64,000 bases of DNA from Mangrovimonas aestuarii (GTDB lineage Bacteria; Bacteroidota; Bacteroidia; Flavobacteriales; Flavobacteriaceae): assembly GCF_028767185.1 (NCBI RefSeq), contig NZ_JARACK010000007.1, positions 62,001-126,000 of the forward strand. The letters are read 5' to 3'. A program made the translations under genes and the position numbers. Positions 47,561 through 56,807 of the stretch are shown one piece after another; position 1 is the first letter of the stretch; every line of letters starts with the position of its first letter. The notes under the pieces were generated by a model. That model did not search any database and was not told the origin of the DNA. It saw only the letters and a program-made list of their open reading frames with translations.

Positions 47561-48796
47561 TTACTCAAATTTAATAGCCTTTACAGGAGAGACTCTGGTA
47601 ATAATATAAGACGGCACCAAGAGCATTATCAAACAGAGTATAAAAGTACCAATATTTAAAGCGATTACAATACCCCAATTAATATAAACGGGGGCTTCGG
47701 TAACATAATATACTGATGGATCTAACGGGAACAGTTTTAAATATTTCTGTGCAAATAACAAACTTACACCTATTAGATTACCCCAAAATAATCCTAACAC
47801 TATAAGGTATGCAGCATTGTAAAGAAACATTTTTCGTATACTCCAATTATTACTTCCCAAGGCTTTTAAAAGTCCAATCATTTGGGTACGCTCCAAAATA
47901 AGTACCAATAAAGCCGTAATCATATTAATACCGGCCACAAATATCATAATACCAATGATTCCGTAAACATTATTATCAAAAATCTTTATCCACTCAAAAA
48001 CGGAATCAAACTTTTTGGTTACACGAACAGCATCTAAAGTTGATGGTATGCTATTATAAACGACATCCCAAATTTCATCCAAACGTCCAAAGTCGTCTAC
48101 AAACACCTCGAAATTACCAACTTGATTCTTTCCCCATCTTTTCATACGCTGTATATGACGGATATCGCCAATAATGTAAGTTTTATCAAACTCCTGAAAT
48201 CCTGAGTTGTAAACCCCAACGATATTATAGGTTATAATATTTGGCGGTTTGTTTTCATCATCCTTCATAAAGTAGGTCTGAAACTCATCCCCCAATTTAA
48301 AGCCCAATCGATTGGCTAAATATTCAGAAACTAATATTTCCTCATTTCGTCCTTGTGAAAAATCTGGCAAACGACCTTCTATCAAAAACTCTTCAAAATA
48401 ATTCCATTTATAATCAGTACCAACTCCTTTGAGAAAAACACCCTCAAAATCAGTTTTTGTACGAATTACACCAAACATCGATGCCACCCCTTGAACATGG
48501 GATACGCCATCAACACCTTTAAACTCTGGATAGAATTCTTGGTCTATAGAAACAGGGACAATGCTCTCTTTAGAAACATTGCTATCAAAATTTGAAATGA
48601 TGATATCACCATTAAAAGCCACCACTTTTTCACGAATCTTTCGCTGTAAGCCCAAACCAGTAGCAATGGCCACCAACATTACGATAATACCCAATGCTAT
48701 AGCCGTAATACCAATTTTTATTATTGGTGCCGATACACTACTTTTATACGCTTTACTGCCAATAATACGTTTGGCTAAGAAAAATTCGTAATTCAA
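47561..48796 (-). CDS. ABC transporter permease, LolC/FtsX type
   Basis: A 411-residue inner membrane protein with the LolC/E layout: one N-terminal helix (about 26-48), a large periplasmic MacB-like domain (about 50-265), and three C-terminal helices (about 275-300, 325-345 and 375-400). The C-terminal TRVSPVKAIKFE is a family hallmark. It starts with TTG at 48796 (NYEFFLAKRIIGSK is the conserved N-terminus; no ATG is available). No ATPase gene is adjacent. Its start codon is only 9 bp from the divergent NamZ-like gene. Confidence 0.9.
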   Translation of the reverse strand: MNYEFFLAKRIIGSKAYKSSVSAPIIKIGITAIALGIIVMLVAIATGLGLQRKIREKVVAFNGDIIISNFDSNVSKESIVPVSIDQEFYPEFKGVDGVSHVQGVASMFGVIRTKTDFEGVFLKGVGTDYKWNYFEEFLIEGRLPDFSQGRNEEILVSEYLANRLGFKLGDEFQTYFMKDDENKPPNIITYNIVGVYNSGFQEFDKTYIIGDIRHIQRMKRWGKNQVGNFEVFVDDFGRLDEIWDVVYNSIPSTLDAVRVTKKFDSVFEWIKIFDNNVYGIIGIMIFVAGINMITALLVLILERTQMIGLLKALGSNNWSIRKMFLYNAAYLIVLGLFWGNLIGVSLLFAQKYLKLFPLDPSVYYVTEAPVYINWGIVIALNIGTFILCLIMLLVPSYIITRVSPVKAIKFE

Positions 48797-48805
48797 ATCT
48801 GGTTT

Positions 48806-50044
48806 ATGCCTTTAATTGTCCTCAAAAATACAGTTTTATTTATTGCTGCCATATTTATTTCCTGCGGAAGTGCTCAAAGCAACCACACAGAACAATTTGA
48901 CGTCAAAGCCTCATTGGCTTATGCTGAGAAGAACAAAACACCAATTGTTGGAGCCAACCAAACGGATATTTACCTTCCTAAACTACAAGGAAAACGCATA
49001 GGGGTTGTTGCCAATCAAACGTCTGTTGTATTTAAGAAAGAGAGTTCATACACTCACTTAGTCGATTCACTTGTTGCTCTTAACGTAAATGTAACAAAAG
49101 TGTTTGCCCCTGAACACGGATTTAGAGGCAAAGCCGATGCCGGTGAAGTTGTAAAAGATGGTATTGATGTAAAAACAGGGTTACCCATAATCTCACTTTA
49201 CGGCAATAACAAGAAACCTAAACCTGAGCAACTTGAAGGATTAGATTTGGTTGTATTCGATATTCAGGATGTTGGGGCTCGTTTTTACACCTACATTTCC
49301 ACTTTGCATTACGTTATGGAAGCTTGTGCCGAAGCGAATATTCCCTTAATGGTTTTGGACAGGCCCAATCCAAATGGACATTATATTGATGGTCCAATTC
49401 TGGAAATGGAGAACAAAAGCTTTGTTGGCATGCATCCCATACCTGTAGTTCACGGAATGACCATTGGTGAATATGCTAGTATGATTAATGGGCAGGGGTG
49501 GTTGAACAATAGTATTCAATGTAGACTGGAAGTTATCCCTGTGAAAGACTACAACAGATCCATGGCTTACAGCCTACCAATTAAACCATCGCCAAACTTA
49601 CCCAACGACCAAGCCATTAATCTGTACCCTAGTCTTTGTTTTTTTGAAGGCACCAATGTAAATGCTGGTCGCGGCACAGACAAACAGTTTCAAGTGTACG
49701 GTTCTCCCTTTTTGAGCACTTCAAACTACTCCTTTTGCTATACACCCCAACCCAATGAAGGTGCTAAACACCCAAAACATGAGGGGAAAGAGTGTTGCGG
49801 TGAAGATTTAAGCCATATTAAGCAACTTTCAGAATTAAAGTTGAGCTACCTAATCAATGCTTATAATAATACTGCTAGTAAATCTGAGTTCTTCAATAGC
49901 TTCTTTTTAAAGTTGGCAGGAACAGAAAACCTTCAACAGCAAATTGAAGAAGGAATTAGTGAAGCAGAAATTAAAGCCAGTTGGCAAGAAGGAATTGAAA
50001 AGTTTAAGCTGATAAGGAAACCGTATTTAATTTACGAGGATTAG
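48806..50044 (+). CDS. DUF1343/NamZ-like lipoprotein
   Basis: A 412-residue protein with a lipoprotein signal (VLFIAAIFISCGS; Cys at about 20). The DUF1343 core has GKRIGVVANQTSV, FAPEHGFRGKADAGE, LVVFDIQDVGARFYTY and LDRPNPNGHYIDGP. Members characterised elsewhere (NamZ, GH171) are exo-beta-N-acetylmuramidases for peptidoglycan turnover, so a muropeptide-sugar role is likely. Divergent from the permease gene. Confidence 0.9.
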   Translation: MPLIVLKNTVLFIAAIFISCGSAQSNHTEQFDVKASLAYAEKNKTPIVGANQTDIYLPKLQGKRIGVVANQTSVVFKKESSYTHLVDSLVALNVNVTKVFAPEHGFRGKADAGEVVKDGIDVKTGLPIISLYGNNKKPKPEQLEGLDLVVFDIQDVGARFYTYISTLHYVMEACAEANIPLMVLDRPNPNGHYIDGPILEMENKSFVGMHPIPVVHGMTIGEYASMINGQGWLNNSIQCRLEVIPVKDYNRSMAYSLPIKPSPNLPNDQAINLYPSLCFFEGTNVNAGRGTDKQFQVYGSPFLSTSNYSFCYTPQPNEGAKHPKHEGKECCGEDLSHIKQLSELKLSYLINAYNNTASKSEFFNSFFLKLAGTENLQQQIEEGISEAEIKASWQEGIEKFKLIRKPYLIYED

Positions 50045-50081
50045 TGTTATTAAATTGTCGACACAACATCTAGCCAATAAA

Positions 50082-50107
50082 AAGTCTTGACTCCGCTCGA
50101 CTTGACA
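50082..50107. repeat. short dispersed-repeat-like element
   Basis: GTCTTGACTCCGCTCGACTTGAC-type sequence with two CTTGAC copies around the core GACTCCGCTCGA, GC-richer than its surroundings. This core is a common intergenic dispersed repeat in flavobacteria. It lies between the NamZ-like and egtD gene ends. Confidence 0.35.
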
Positions 50108-50135
50108 TTAAGTGCTTTTAAACACGTATTACAAT

Positions 50136-51080
50136 TTAAACCCTTGTTAGAAGCGCATCGGTAAAATACTTTTTACTATCAAAAAAGCATGTTTCCAACT
50201 TAAAACCTGCTTTAATGACTAAACTTTCGAGTTCCAACAAATCGTATTTTTTGGAAAGTTCAGTCCACACGACTTCATTGGCCTTAAAATGAACTGTGTG
50301 TTCCAGAGCTCCTAAATTAATGGTTTGTTCAATTAAACTGAACAAATAACTGTTCACCTCTCCTGTTTCGGGATCGTAATGACAATAAAAATCAAAAGTA
50401 TCTAAGTCAAATTCTGCTTCCAATTCTCTATTGATGCGTTCTAGCAAGTTCATATTAAACCGCTTTGTTATCCCGTGTTTATCAAAATAGGCTTCATTGA
50501 TTACAATTGGATTCTTTTTTAAATCAATCCCCAAGAGCAATTTATCACCTGGCTTCATAGACCTTTTGAACAATCGCAACAACGCCAACGCTTCCTTTTT
50601 ACTGTAGTTCCCTAGATTACTACCCAAAAACAGCAACAATGCTGGCACTTGGGTATTTAGGTTAATTCCCTTTAAAACCTCATAATAATCCCCAACTTTT
50701 GGAACGATTGGCAGCTCGGGAATTTCAGCAACCAAAGAGCGCTTTAAGGTATCTACTGCTCCTTCAGAAATATCGATCGGCATATATTTAAAATCAACTC
50801 TTTTTTCGAGAAAGTGTTTTAGCAGACTCATGGTTTTCATACCATCTCCAGCTCCAGGTTCAACCAAATTAAAACTTCCTGAAAAATTTAAAGCGTCTAA
50901 AATATCTGCTGCTTGCTCAGTAAGGATTTCAAGTTCGCACTGCGTAACATAGTATTCAGGCATTTGCATGATTTCTTGAAAAATGCGACTCCCATTATCG
51001 TCGTAGATATATTTTGGAAGGATATATTTATGTTTAGCAGTGAGTCCTTTAAGTATGTCTCTGGCGAAGTTATTTCCCAT
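50136..51080 (-). CDS. egtD: L-histidine N-alpha-methyltransferase
   Basis: A 314-residue SAM-dependent enzyme that trimethylates histidine to hercynine in ergothioneine synthesis. Motifs: GLTAKHKYILPKYIYDDNGS at the start, SAM loop NLVEPGAGDGMKT, and LLFLGSNLGNYSKKEA. It follows egtB by 1 bp, forming the egtB-egtD pair. The length fits the family. Confidence 0.95.
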   Translation of the reverse strand: MGNNFARDILKGLTAKHKYILPKYIYDDNGSRIFQEIMQMPEYYVTQCELEILTEQAADILDALNFSGSFNLVEPGAGDGMKTMSLLKHFLEKRVDFKYMPIDISEGAVDTLKRSLVAEIPELPIVPKVGDYYEVLKGINLNTQVPALLLFLGSNLGNYSKKEALALLRLFKRSMKPGDKLLLGIDLKKNPIVINEAYFDKHGITKRFNMNLLERINRELEAEFDLDTFDFYCHYDPETGEVNSYLFSLIEQTINLGALEHTVHFKANEVVWTELSKKYDLLELESLVIKAGFKLETCFFDSKKYFTDALLTRV

Positions 51081-51081
51081 A

Positions 51082-52239
51082 TTATTTTGCTAATCGAATG
51101 CCATTAAATTGCCATCTTAAATGAGGATGAAAAAAATTCCTGTAAGTCACTCTTCTATGGCCTTTAGGGGTTGCTATTGAGGCGCCTCTCAACACCTGTT
51201 GGTTCACCATAAATTTACCGTTGTACTCTCCCAATGCTCCATCTGCTGTTTTAAAGTTTGGATAAGGTTGATAGGCACTACTGGTCCATTCCCATAATTG
51301 TCCCCAATTAAATTGCCCCGATGCTACCTCCCATTCAAACTCGGTTGGCAATCTCATCCCCCTAAATTGGGCGTATGCAAACGCTTCGTAGTAACTTACA
51401 TGCATTACAGGGAGTTTTTTGTCAACCTGCTCCAACCCCTTATAATCATAATAAAACCATTCTCCATCTTTATTATACCAATACAATGGTGCTTTGATAT
51501 TGTTGCCTTTGATAAAATCCCAACCTTCGGCATGCCAAAGATTAAAATCGTTATAGGCTCCACTTTCAATAAACTCAATAAATTCTCCGTTGGTGACTAA
51601 CCTATTGGAAATACTAAACGGATGGATATATTGCTTATGCACTCCCAACTCATTATCGTAACAAAACCCTTCGCATTGGTGACCAATCTCATAAATGCCT
51701 TCTGCAATTCCAATGAAACTGGGAATAACACCCTCATGCTTCAGTTCATTATCGAACTCAAAAGAAGGGAATGTAGGCTGATTACCCAAAATGTATTTAA
51801 TGTCGTAAGCCAATAATTCTTGGTGCTGTTGTTCATGATTAATGCCCAACTCGATAACTGACAAGACTTTTTCTTTCACATCTAGCTCCAACAGTTTGTT
51901 AATCTCATCGGTAACGAAGTGTCGATAATCCATAACCTCTTCAACAGTGGGTCTTGTCATCAACCCACGATTGGGTCGTAACACACGTTCTCCTGCATTA
52001 TTGTAATAACTATTAAATAAATAGGCGTAATCATCATTAAAAACCTTATAGTTCTCCACAAACTCACACAAAACAAAAGCCTCAAAAAACCAAGTAGAAT
52101 GTGCCAAATGCCATTTAGGAGGTGAAACATCTACTATTGGCTGAACAGAATAATCTTCAACTCTCAAAGGCTTACAAATAGCTTCTGTTCTTGAACGAAC
52201 AACATTAAAAGTTTTAAGAAGTTTCTTTGGGTTGATCAT
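51082..52239 (-). CDS. egtB: ergothioneine synthesis sulfoxide synthase EgtB
   Basis: A 385-residue non-haem iron enzyme that joins hercynine to a thiol (gamma-glutamylcysteine or cysteine). DinB-like N-terminal domain with the iron His residues in KWHLAHS and HEQQHQELL; FGE-sulfatase C-terminal domain (about 190-385; FVNQ..., MRLPTEFEWEVA, YRNFFHPHLRWQFNGIRLAK). The frame extends to a TTG at 52287, but the ATG at 52239 gives the normal N-terminus. No egtC or egtE is adjacent, so direct use of cysteine or enzymes elsewhere is possible. Confidence 0.93.
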   Translation of the reverse strand: MINPKKLLKTFNVVRSRTEAICKPLRVEDYSVQPIVDVSPPKWHLAHSTWFFEAFVLCEFVENYKVFNDDYAYLFNSYYNNAGERVLRPNRGLMTRPTVEEVMDYRHFVTDEINKLLELDVKEKVLSVIELGINHEQQHQELLAYDIKYILGNQPTFPSFEFDNELKHEGVIPSFIGIAEGIYEIGHQCEGFCYDNELGVHKQYIHPFSISNRLVTNGEFIEFIESGAYNDFNLWHAEGWDFIKGNNIKAPLYWYNKDGEWFYYDYKGLEQVDKKLPVMHVSYYEAFAYAQFRGMRLPTEFEWEVASGQFNWGQLWEWTSSAYQPYPNFKTADGALGEYNGKFMVNQQVLRGASIATPKGHRRVTYRNFFHPHLRWQFNGIRLAK

Positions 52240-52398
52240 AACTTTTAAAACTGAAAAGACTTTACGTCTTATTCTACTGATTTTCAAAAGTTACTAAAAT
52301 TTAAAGGAATATCAGTGTTAATTTCAATGCTATTTAGATGCGCTTATGATTCATCATTTGTTATTCAATTATTCGATATTCGAAGTTCCGAACAGCCT

Positions 52399-53280
52399 TC
52401 AATCCCTTTTTTGTAGAAACTGAGGCAACCTATTCGGATAATCGGTGATGATAGCATCTACTCCAAACGATATCATTAAATCCAAATCCTCATACTCATT
52501 TACTGTCCAAGGAATAACTCGATAACCTAGGTCCTGGTATTTTTTTACCACCTTCTTGGTCAATAACTTGTAATAGGGACTGATAATCTCGGGCTTGTAA
52601 CTTAAGGCATTAAGCTTAATTCCTATCTGCTCATCAGCATCTACCAACAAGGCCACTCGCATATTGGGCTCTTGTTTTTTTATGGCTTCCAAGACCCTAA
52701 GGTCGAATGACTGGAGATTAGTGCGTTGCATTACTCCTTGCTGCTTTACAACACCCAACACCAAACGCACAAAGATTTCCGGAACTGGTGTAAAATATCC
52801 GTCGTATTCCGGTCTGGCTTTTAACTCCACATTATATTTAACATTCGGATTGAGTTGCTCGCCCAAAGCAATAACTTCACTAAGTAGTGGCTTATAAGTA
52901 TGAATGCTACGTTGTTCTGGATATTTCGGATTGGTCTTGGTACCGCAATCAAATAGCTTAATACTGTCGTATGCCATTTGGTACAGATTGTATTCCAAAT
53001 CCATATCTACGGGAATCTTTTTTCCCTTTGGATCCAAACAGTACAAACGACTCATAAAAGGCTCATGCGACACGACTACCTTATGATCTTTAGATACAGC
53101 TAAATCCAATTCCAACGTATGTACACCCAAAGCAATAGCATGCGAAAATGCGGGAAGGGAATTTTCCGGAAGTAGGCCACGGCACCCACGGTGCCCTTGA
53201 ACTTCAATAGTGTGAGGGGTATTGCAACTCATTACACTAAAGATAAAACAAATTACAATACATAGACTTTTAAATGTCAT
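52399..53280 (-). CDS. glycerophosphodiester phosphodiesterase lipoprotein
   Basis: A 293-residue TIM-barrel enzyme with a lipoprotein signal (IVICFIFSVMSC). Active-site motifs: QGHRGCRGLLPENSLPAF (His, Arg, Glu), ELDLAVSKDHKVVVSHEP (Asp, second His) and YNVELKA. It releases glycerol 3-phosphate from glycerophosphodiesters in the periplasm. Last gene of the YkgJ-to-GDPD operon, 5 bp after the hydroxylase gene. Confidence 0.94.
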   Translation of the reverse strand: MTFKSLCIVICFIFSVMSCNTPHTIEVQGHRGCRGLLPENSLPAFSHAIALGVHTLELDLAVSKDHKVVVSHEPFMSRLYCLDPKGKKIPVDMDLEYNLYQMAYDSIKLFDCGTKTNPKYPEQRSIHTYKPLLSEVIALGEQLNPNVKYNVELKARPEYDGYFTPVPEIFVRLVLGVVKQQGVMQRTNLQSFDLRVLEAIKKQEPNMRVALLVDADEQIGIKLNALSYKPEIISPYYKLLTKKVVKKYQDLGYRVIPWTVNEYEDLDLMISFGVDAIITDYPNRLPQFLQKRD

Positions 53281-53285
53281 AGGAA

Positions 53286-54116
53286 TTATTGCTGGGTCGT
53301 TGGCTTACGGTATTTCTGAAATGGCTGCTTTAGGAGTTCCCCTATTTTGCCATTACTTACCTCATCGGGAAAGGTATCTACACCATATACCAACTTATCC
53401 CGGTCCAGTTTCATAAACGTACCAAACATTCGGTCCCAAACGGAGAAGATATTTCCGTAATTGGAATCGGTATAAGGTAACACATAATGATGATGCACCT
53501 TGTGCATATCTGGCGATACAATAATATAACTCAATATAGAATCTAATTTTCGGGGCAGTTTTATATTGGCATGGCTAAATTGGGTAGCAACTATCGAAAA
53601 AGATTGATAAATCATTATTACACCAATGGGAGCACCAATAATAAATACTCCAAAAAGAGTAAACACAAAACGAATAATGCTCTCTAAAGGATGATGCCTG
53701 TTTGCCGTAGTCGTATCAACATTATGGTCTGTATGATGTACTATATGAACCATCCAAAGCGGCTTCACTTTGTGCTCCACAAAATGAGGTAAATAAGCCC
53801 CCATCAAATCCAACAACATCACCCCTAAAAGAGTATATAACCAAAGAGGCATATCGGGTAGCCAGTTTATCACTCCAAAATTATTGGTCACTACCCAATC
53901 AGATGTTTTCAAAAGAAAAAAAGCCAAAGATAAATTCACCAATATGGTAGTAAATGTGAAAAAGAAATTGGGGATGGCATGCTTCCATTTATGGTACCCA
54001 AAACGATATAGGGGAACAATGCCTTCCAACACCCAAAACAGAGTAATTCCCAATACAAGAATTAAACTGCGGTGTAAGGGAGGAATGGTTTCAAAATAAT
54101 GGGTTATGGCTTCCAA
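53286..54116 (-). CDS. fatty acid hydroxylase / sterol desaturase family protein
   Basis: A 276-residue membrane di-iron enzyme. Four to five hydrophobic segments; histidine motifs HFVEH, HIVHHTDHN, NRHHPLE and KVHHHYVLP. It starts with TTG (no ATG is in reach; the N-terminus MEAITHYFETIPPLHRS looks complete). Members hydroxylate or desaturate sterols, carotenoids or fatty acids; the substrate here is unknown. It lies 4 bp after the preceding gene. Confidence 0.9.
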   Translation of the reverse strand: MEAITHYFETIPPLHRSLILVLGITLFWVLEGIVPLYRFGYHKWKHAIPNFFFTFTTILVNLSLAFFLLKTSDWVVTNNFGVINWLPDMPLWLYTLLGVMLLDLMGAYLPHFVEHKVKPLWMVHIVHHTDHNVDTTTANRHHPLESIIRFVFTLFGVFIIGAPIGVIMIYQSFSIVATQFSHANIKLPRKLDSILSYIIVSPDMHKVHHHYVLPYTDSNYGNIFSVWDRMFGTFMKLDRDKLVYGVDTFPDEVSNGKIGELLKQPFQKYRKPTTQQ

Positions 54117-54120
54117 TATC

Positions 54121-55014
54121 CTATTTATTGATTAATACCTGTATTTTATTTAAATCTGCTAAAGACACTTTTGATCGCCACAAACTGGCATTCTTTTCAT
54201 CTTTTAGCAGTCTATATGCTGTAAAATACAAAAAAGCTGCCAATGTTTTATTTGCTCCGTTTAATTCTGATTCTTTAATTCGTTTTAACTTTCTGAGCGC
54301 TTTTTCTGGTTTATTGATTAATAAGTCCTGTTCTATTTTCAACAGTTCAAACCTCAACTCCAAATCCGCTTTATTGTTTGAGGGTTCTCTCTCCAATAAA
54401 TCATGGGCTTCTTTCAGATAAATATCGGATAAACCCACAAGTTCTGGCCGCACTTCCTTATTAACGTAGAAAGCAAAATCAATATATTTTGACGCCAAGT
54501 AAAATGTCGAATAAAAGTTCTTTTCTTTTCTGTAGTTTATCAACTCCTGTCTTAAAAAAGAGGTGTTTAAAGCATATTTCTGTATAAAACTTGAAAGATT
54601 AAAAACATAACCACTTTCTTCTGATGCATTTAAAATATTACCGTTAACATCCATTACCTTTAGGCTGTCGTCATTAAACTTATCAAGATAGTAGGTAGGT
54701 CTTTTTCGCTTTATTTCATTGTACATTAGGGAGTATTCGGATTCACTTACTTTAACAAGTACAAAACTATCCCATAACATATGGTTTAATCGTGGTTCAT
54801 CGAACAGGTTTTCATAAGGCACTTCGTTGCCATTACTATCAAGAACTACAACCGGTAAGGGATAACTTGAAGCGTCATCCCAAACCATTAAAAGCATTTT
54901 ATTTTGGGTTAATGCCAGACGTTTTGCTATGTCGATATTGGTCATCCAGTTTTGTGTTAGGCCTACATTCCCAACCAACCAAATAAACAATATCGCCAAA
55001 ACGCTTTTTCTCAT
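54121..55014 (-). CDS. secreted thioredoxin-like protein without CxxC
   Basis: A 297-residue protein with a signal peptide (KSVLAILFIWLVGNVGL). The first half has a thioredoxin-like pattern (AKRLALTQNKMLLMVW, then VLVKVSESEYSLMY), but the CxxC position is occupied by DDASSY, so it is not a redox thiol protein. The second half is helical and TPR-like (LLEREPSNNKADLELRFELL). Function unknown. Its ATG follows the YkgJ stop with no gap, so it is translationally linked. Confidence 0.72.
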   Translation of the reverse strand: MRKSVLAILFIWLVGNVGLTQNWMTNIDIAKRLALTQNKMLLMVWDDASSYPLPVVVLDSNGNEVPYENLFDEPRLNHMLWDSFVLVKVSESEYSLMYNEIKRKRPTYYLDKFNDDSLKVMDVNGNILNASEESGYVFNLSSFIQKYALNTSFLRQELINYRKEKNFYSTFYLASKYIDFAFYVNKEVRPELVGLSDIYLKEAHDLLEREPSNNKADLELRFELLKIEQDLLINKPEKALRKLKRIKESELNGANKTLAAFLYFTAYRLLKDEKNASLWRSKVSLADLNKIQVLINK

Positions 55015-55506
55015 TTATTTTATACGCTTTTTCATCTCCTCAACAATATTGTACGCTGCTGGACAAATAGCAACATTCTTTAGGGTAAGATTGGAGATCT
55101 GCTGAAACTTTTTTCTATCGGTATGGGGAAATTCACGACAAGCCTTTGGGCGCACTTCGTAAATAGAACAATAGTTATCGGCTCCCAAAAATGTACAGGG
55201 TACCGACTGCAGCACATAATCGTTATCCTCATCAATACGAAGAAAATCGTCTATAAACTGCTGTGGTTTCATTCTAAAGTGCTTGGCAATACGCTCAATG
55301 TCTTTATCGGTAAACAAGGGGCCTGTAGTCTTACAACAATTGGCACATTCCAAACAATCGGTGCGTTGAAATTCCTCCTCATGTAATTCCTGCATGATAT
55401 AGTCCAATTGCTTGGGCTGCTTCTTTTTTAGTTTTTTAAAAAAGGCCGCATTCTCCTTATGCTTATCTTTGGCCTGTCTGGGCAGGTTTTTAAGAATCTC
55501 TTCCAT
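55015..55506 (-). CDS. YkgJ-family zinc/iron cysteine-cluster protein
   Basis: A 163-residue cytoplasmic protein with the cysteine set DCLECANCCK, CTFLGADNYC and RPKACREFP. The family binds zinc or an Fe-S cluster; function unknown. First gene of the four-gene operon. Divergent from the methyltransferase gene, 67 bp apart. Confidence 0.88.
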   Translation of the reverse strand: MEEILKNLPRQAKDKHKENAAFFKKLKKKQPKQLDYIMQELHEEEFQRTDCLECANCCKTTGPLFTDKDIERIAKHFRMKPQQFIDDFLRIDEDNDYVLQSVPCTFLGADNYCSIYEVRPKACREFPHTDRKKFQQISNLTLKNVAICPAAYNIVEEMKKRIK

Positions 55507-55573
55507 GCCACAAAATTACTAACTTTTAACCCACATAACCCTTTCTTTACAAAGGAAATAAAAGCATTACTCT

Positions 55574-56272
55574 ATGAAGGACCTGTTTGGAGAAGCTCTA
55601 TTGGATTATTTTGAAGGCCGATACACTGAGGATATCATCACCTCTACCAGTATTTCTGATGAAGACACGCTGCCTCTTCCCTATTTATTTAGGGCATTTA
55701 AGGACATGCCTAAACTAGAGCAAATGGCTTTAAAATCAGTCAAGGGAAAGATTCTGGATGTTGGTTGTGGTGCTGGGAGTCATACCCTGTATCTTCAGGA
55801 AAAGGGAATGGATGTAAAAGCCATTGATATCTCTAAAGGCGCTATTGAAGTGAGTAAACGGCGCGGGGTTACCAAGGCTGAAGTATTGGACATTCTCAAT
55901 GAGACAGAAACCTTCGACACGATATTATTATTAATGAACGGCACCGGAATCTTTAAAACCTTAAAAGAAACCGGTAATTACCTCAGACACTTAAAAAGCC
56001 TTTTAAATCCAAACGGTCAAATTCTAATCGACTCCTCCGACATTAAATACATGTTCGAAGATGAAGATGGTGGCTATTGGTATGATGCCAATACCGAATA
56101 CTATGGCGAACTAGATTACTACCTGAGCTACAAAGGCAAGGATGAAGACCCAATGACCTGGTTATATCTTGACTTTAACACCCTTTATACCGCATGTAAA
56201 GCTGTTGGGCTGGAATGCGAATTGATCAAGGAAGGTGACAGTGATGATTATTTAGCGAGGTTGACGCTTTAA
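55574..56272 (+). CDS. SAM-dependent methyltransferase
   Basis: A 232-residue class I methyltransferase. SAM motif I is KILDVGCGAGSHTLYL (about 60-75), followed by DVKAIDISKGAIEVSKRRG and a TILLLMNGTGIF post-motif. The substrate is not evident. Single gene; the ATG at 55574 is the only sensible start. Confidence 0.9.
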   Translation: MKDLFGEALLDYFEGRYTEDIITSTSISDEDTLPLPYLFRAFKDMPKLEQMALKSVKGKILDVGCGAGSHTLYLQEKGMDVKAIDISKGAIEVSKRRGVTKAEVLDILNETETFDTILLLMNGTGIFKTLKETGNYLRHLKSLLNPNGQILIDSSDIKYMFEDEDGGYWYDANTEYYGELDYYLSYKGKDEDPMTWLYLDFNTLYTACKAVGLECELIKEGDSDDYLARLTL

Positions 56273-56738
56273 AGCTATAAACTGTTGGTTGTAGGCTGTA
56301 TGTAGGCTGTAGGTATATGTAAAGTTGATAAGGTGAGAAGATGTTAAATTGCTGTTCTGGGATATATTAATTTGGTGATTGTGACCCCTGTATCATTTTA
56401 GTAACTCTTCAGCCATTTTTTACTTAAAAACAGATTTTTCAACTTCAGCTCTTCCATACACTATCCATTAAGTACTCATTAAGTATCTATACCTCTTCCA
56501 TACTTAAAGCAAACAGTAATAACTCGAAGAACGATTACAGGTTTTCATGGTGTTTTTGGAATATTAAAAACATTTATGACACATGCCTCAAAAAGTCATA
56601 ACGAGGAGAGTTAGCGACGTCGTTATCTTCCCCTAGCGAAAGCGGGAGAAACTGCATGTATGCACACAACTTCTTTTTGACAGATTGCCACGGCTTTGAA
56701 TACTCAAATCCTCGCAATGACACTTTGTTGATGAATCT
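56273..56738. other. gene-free region with dispersed-repeat remnants
   Basis: About 530 bp without a gene lie between the methyltransferase and the barrel. The part at about 56590-56735 carries AACGAGGAGAGTTAGCGACG and CCTCGCAATGACA, with AGATTGCCACGG between. GTCATTGCGAGG...GCAATCT is a well-known dispersed repeat type in Bacteroidota and other bacteria. I see no coding potential. Confidence 0.5.
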
Positions 56739-56788
56739 AAAAAAAAAAAAAAAAAAGCGTCCAAAACACACAATGGTTTTGAACGCTT
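56739..56788 (-). terminator. terminator of the barrel gene with an 18-T tract
   Basis: A 13-bp stem (arms 56755-56767 and 56776-56788, one G-U) followed on the minus strand by 18 T (18 A at 56739-56756 on the plus strand). A strong terminator. Confidence 0.88.
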
Positions 56789-56807
56789 TACACAACTATA
56801 AGAAGAA

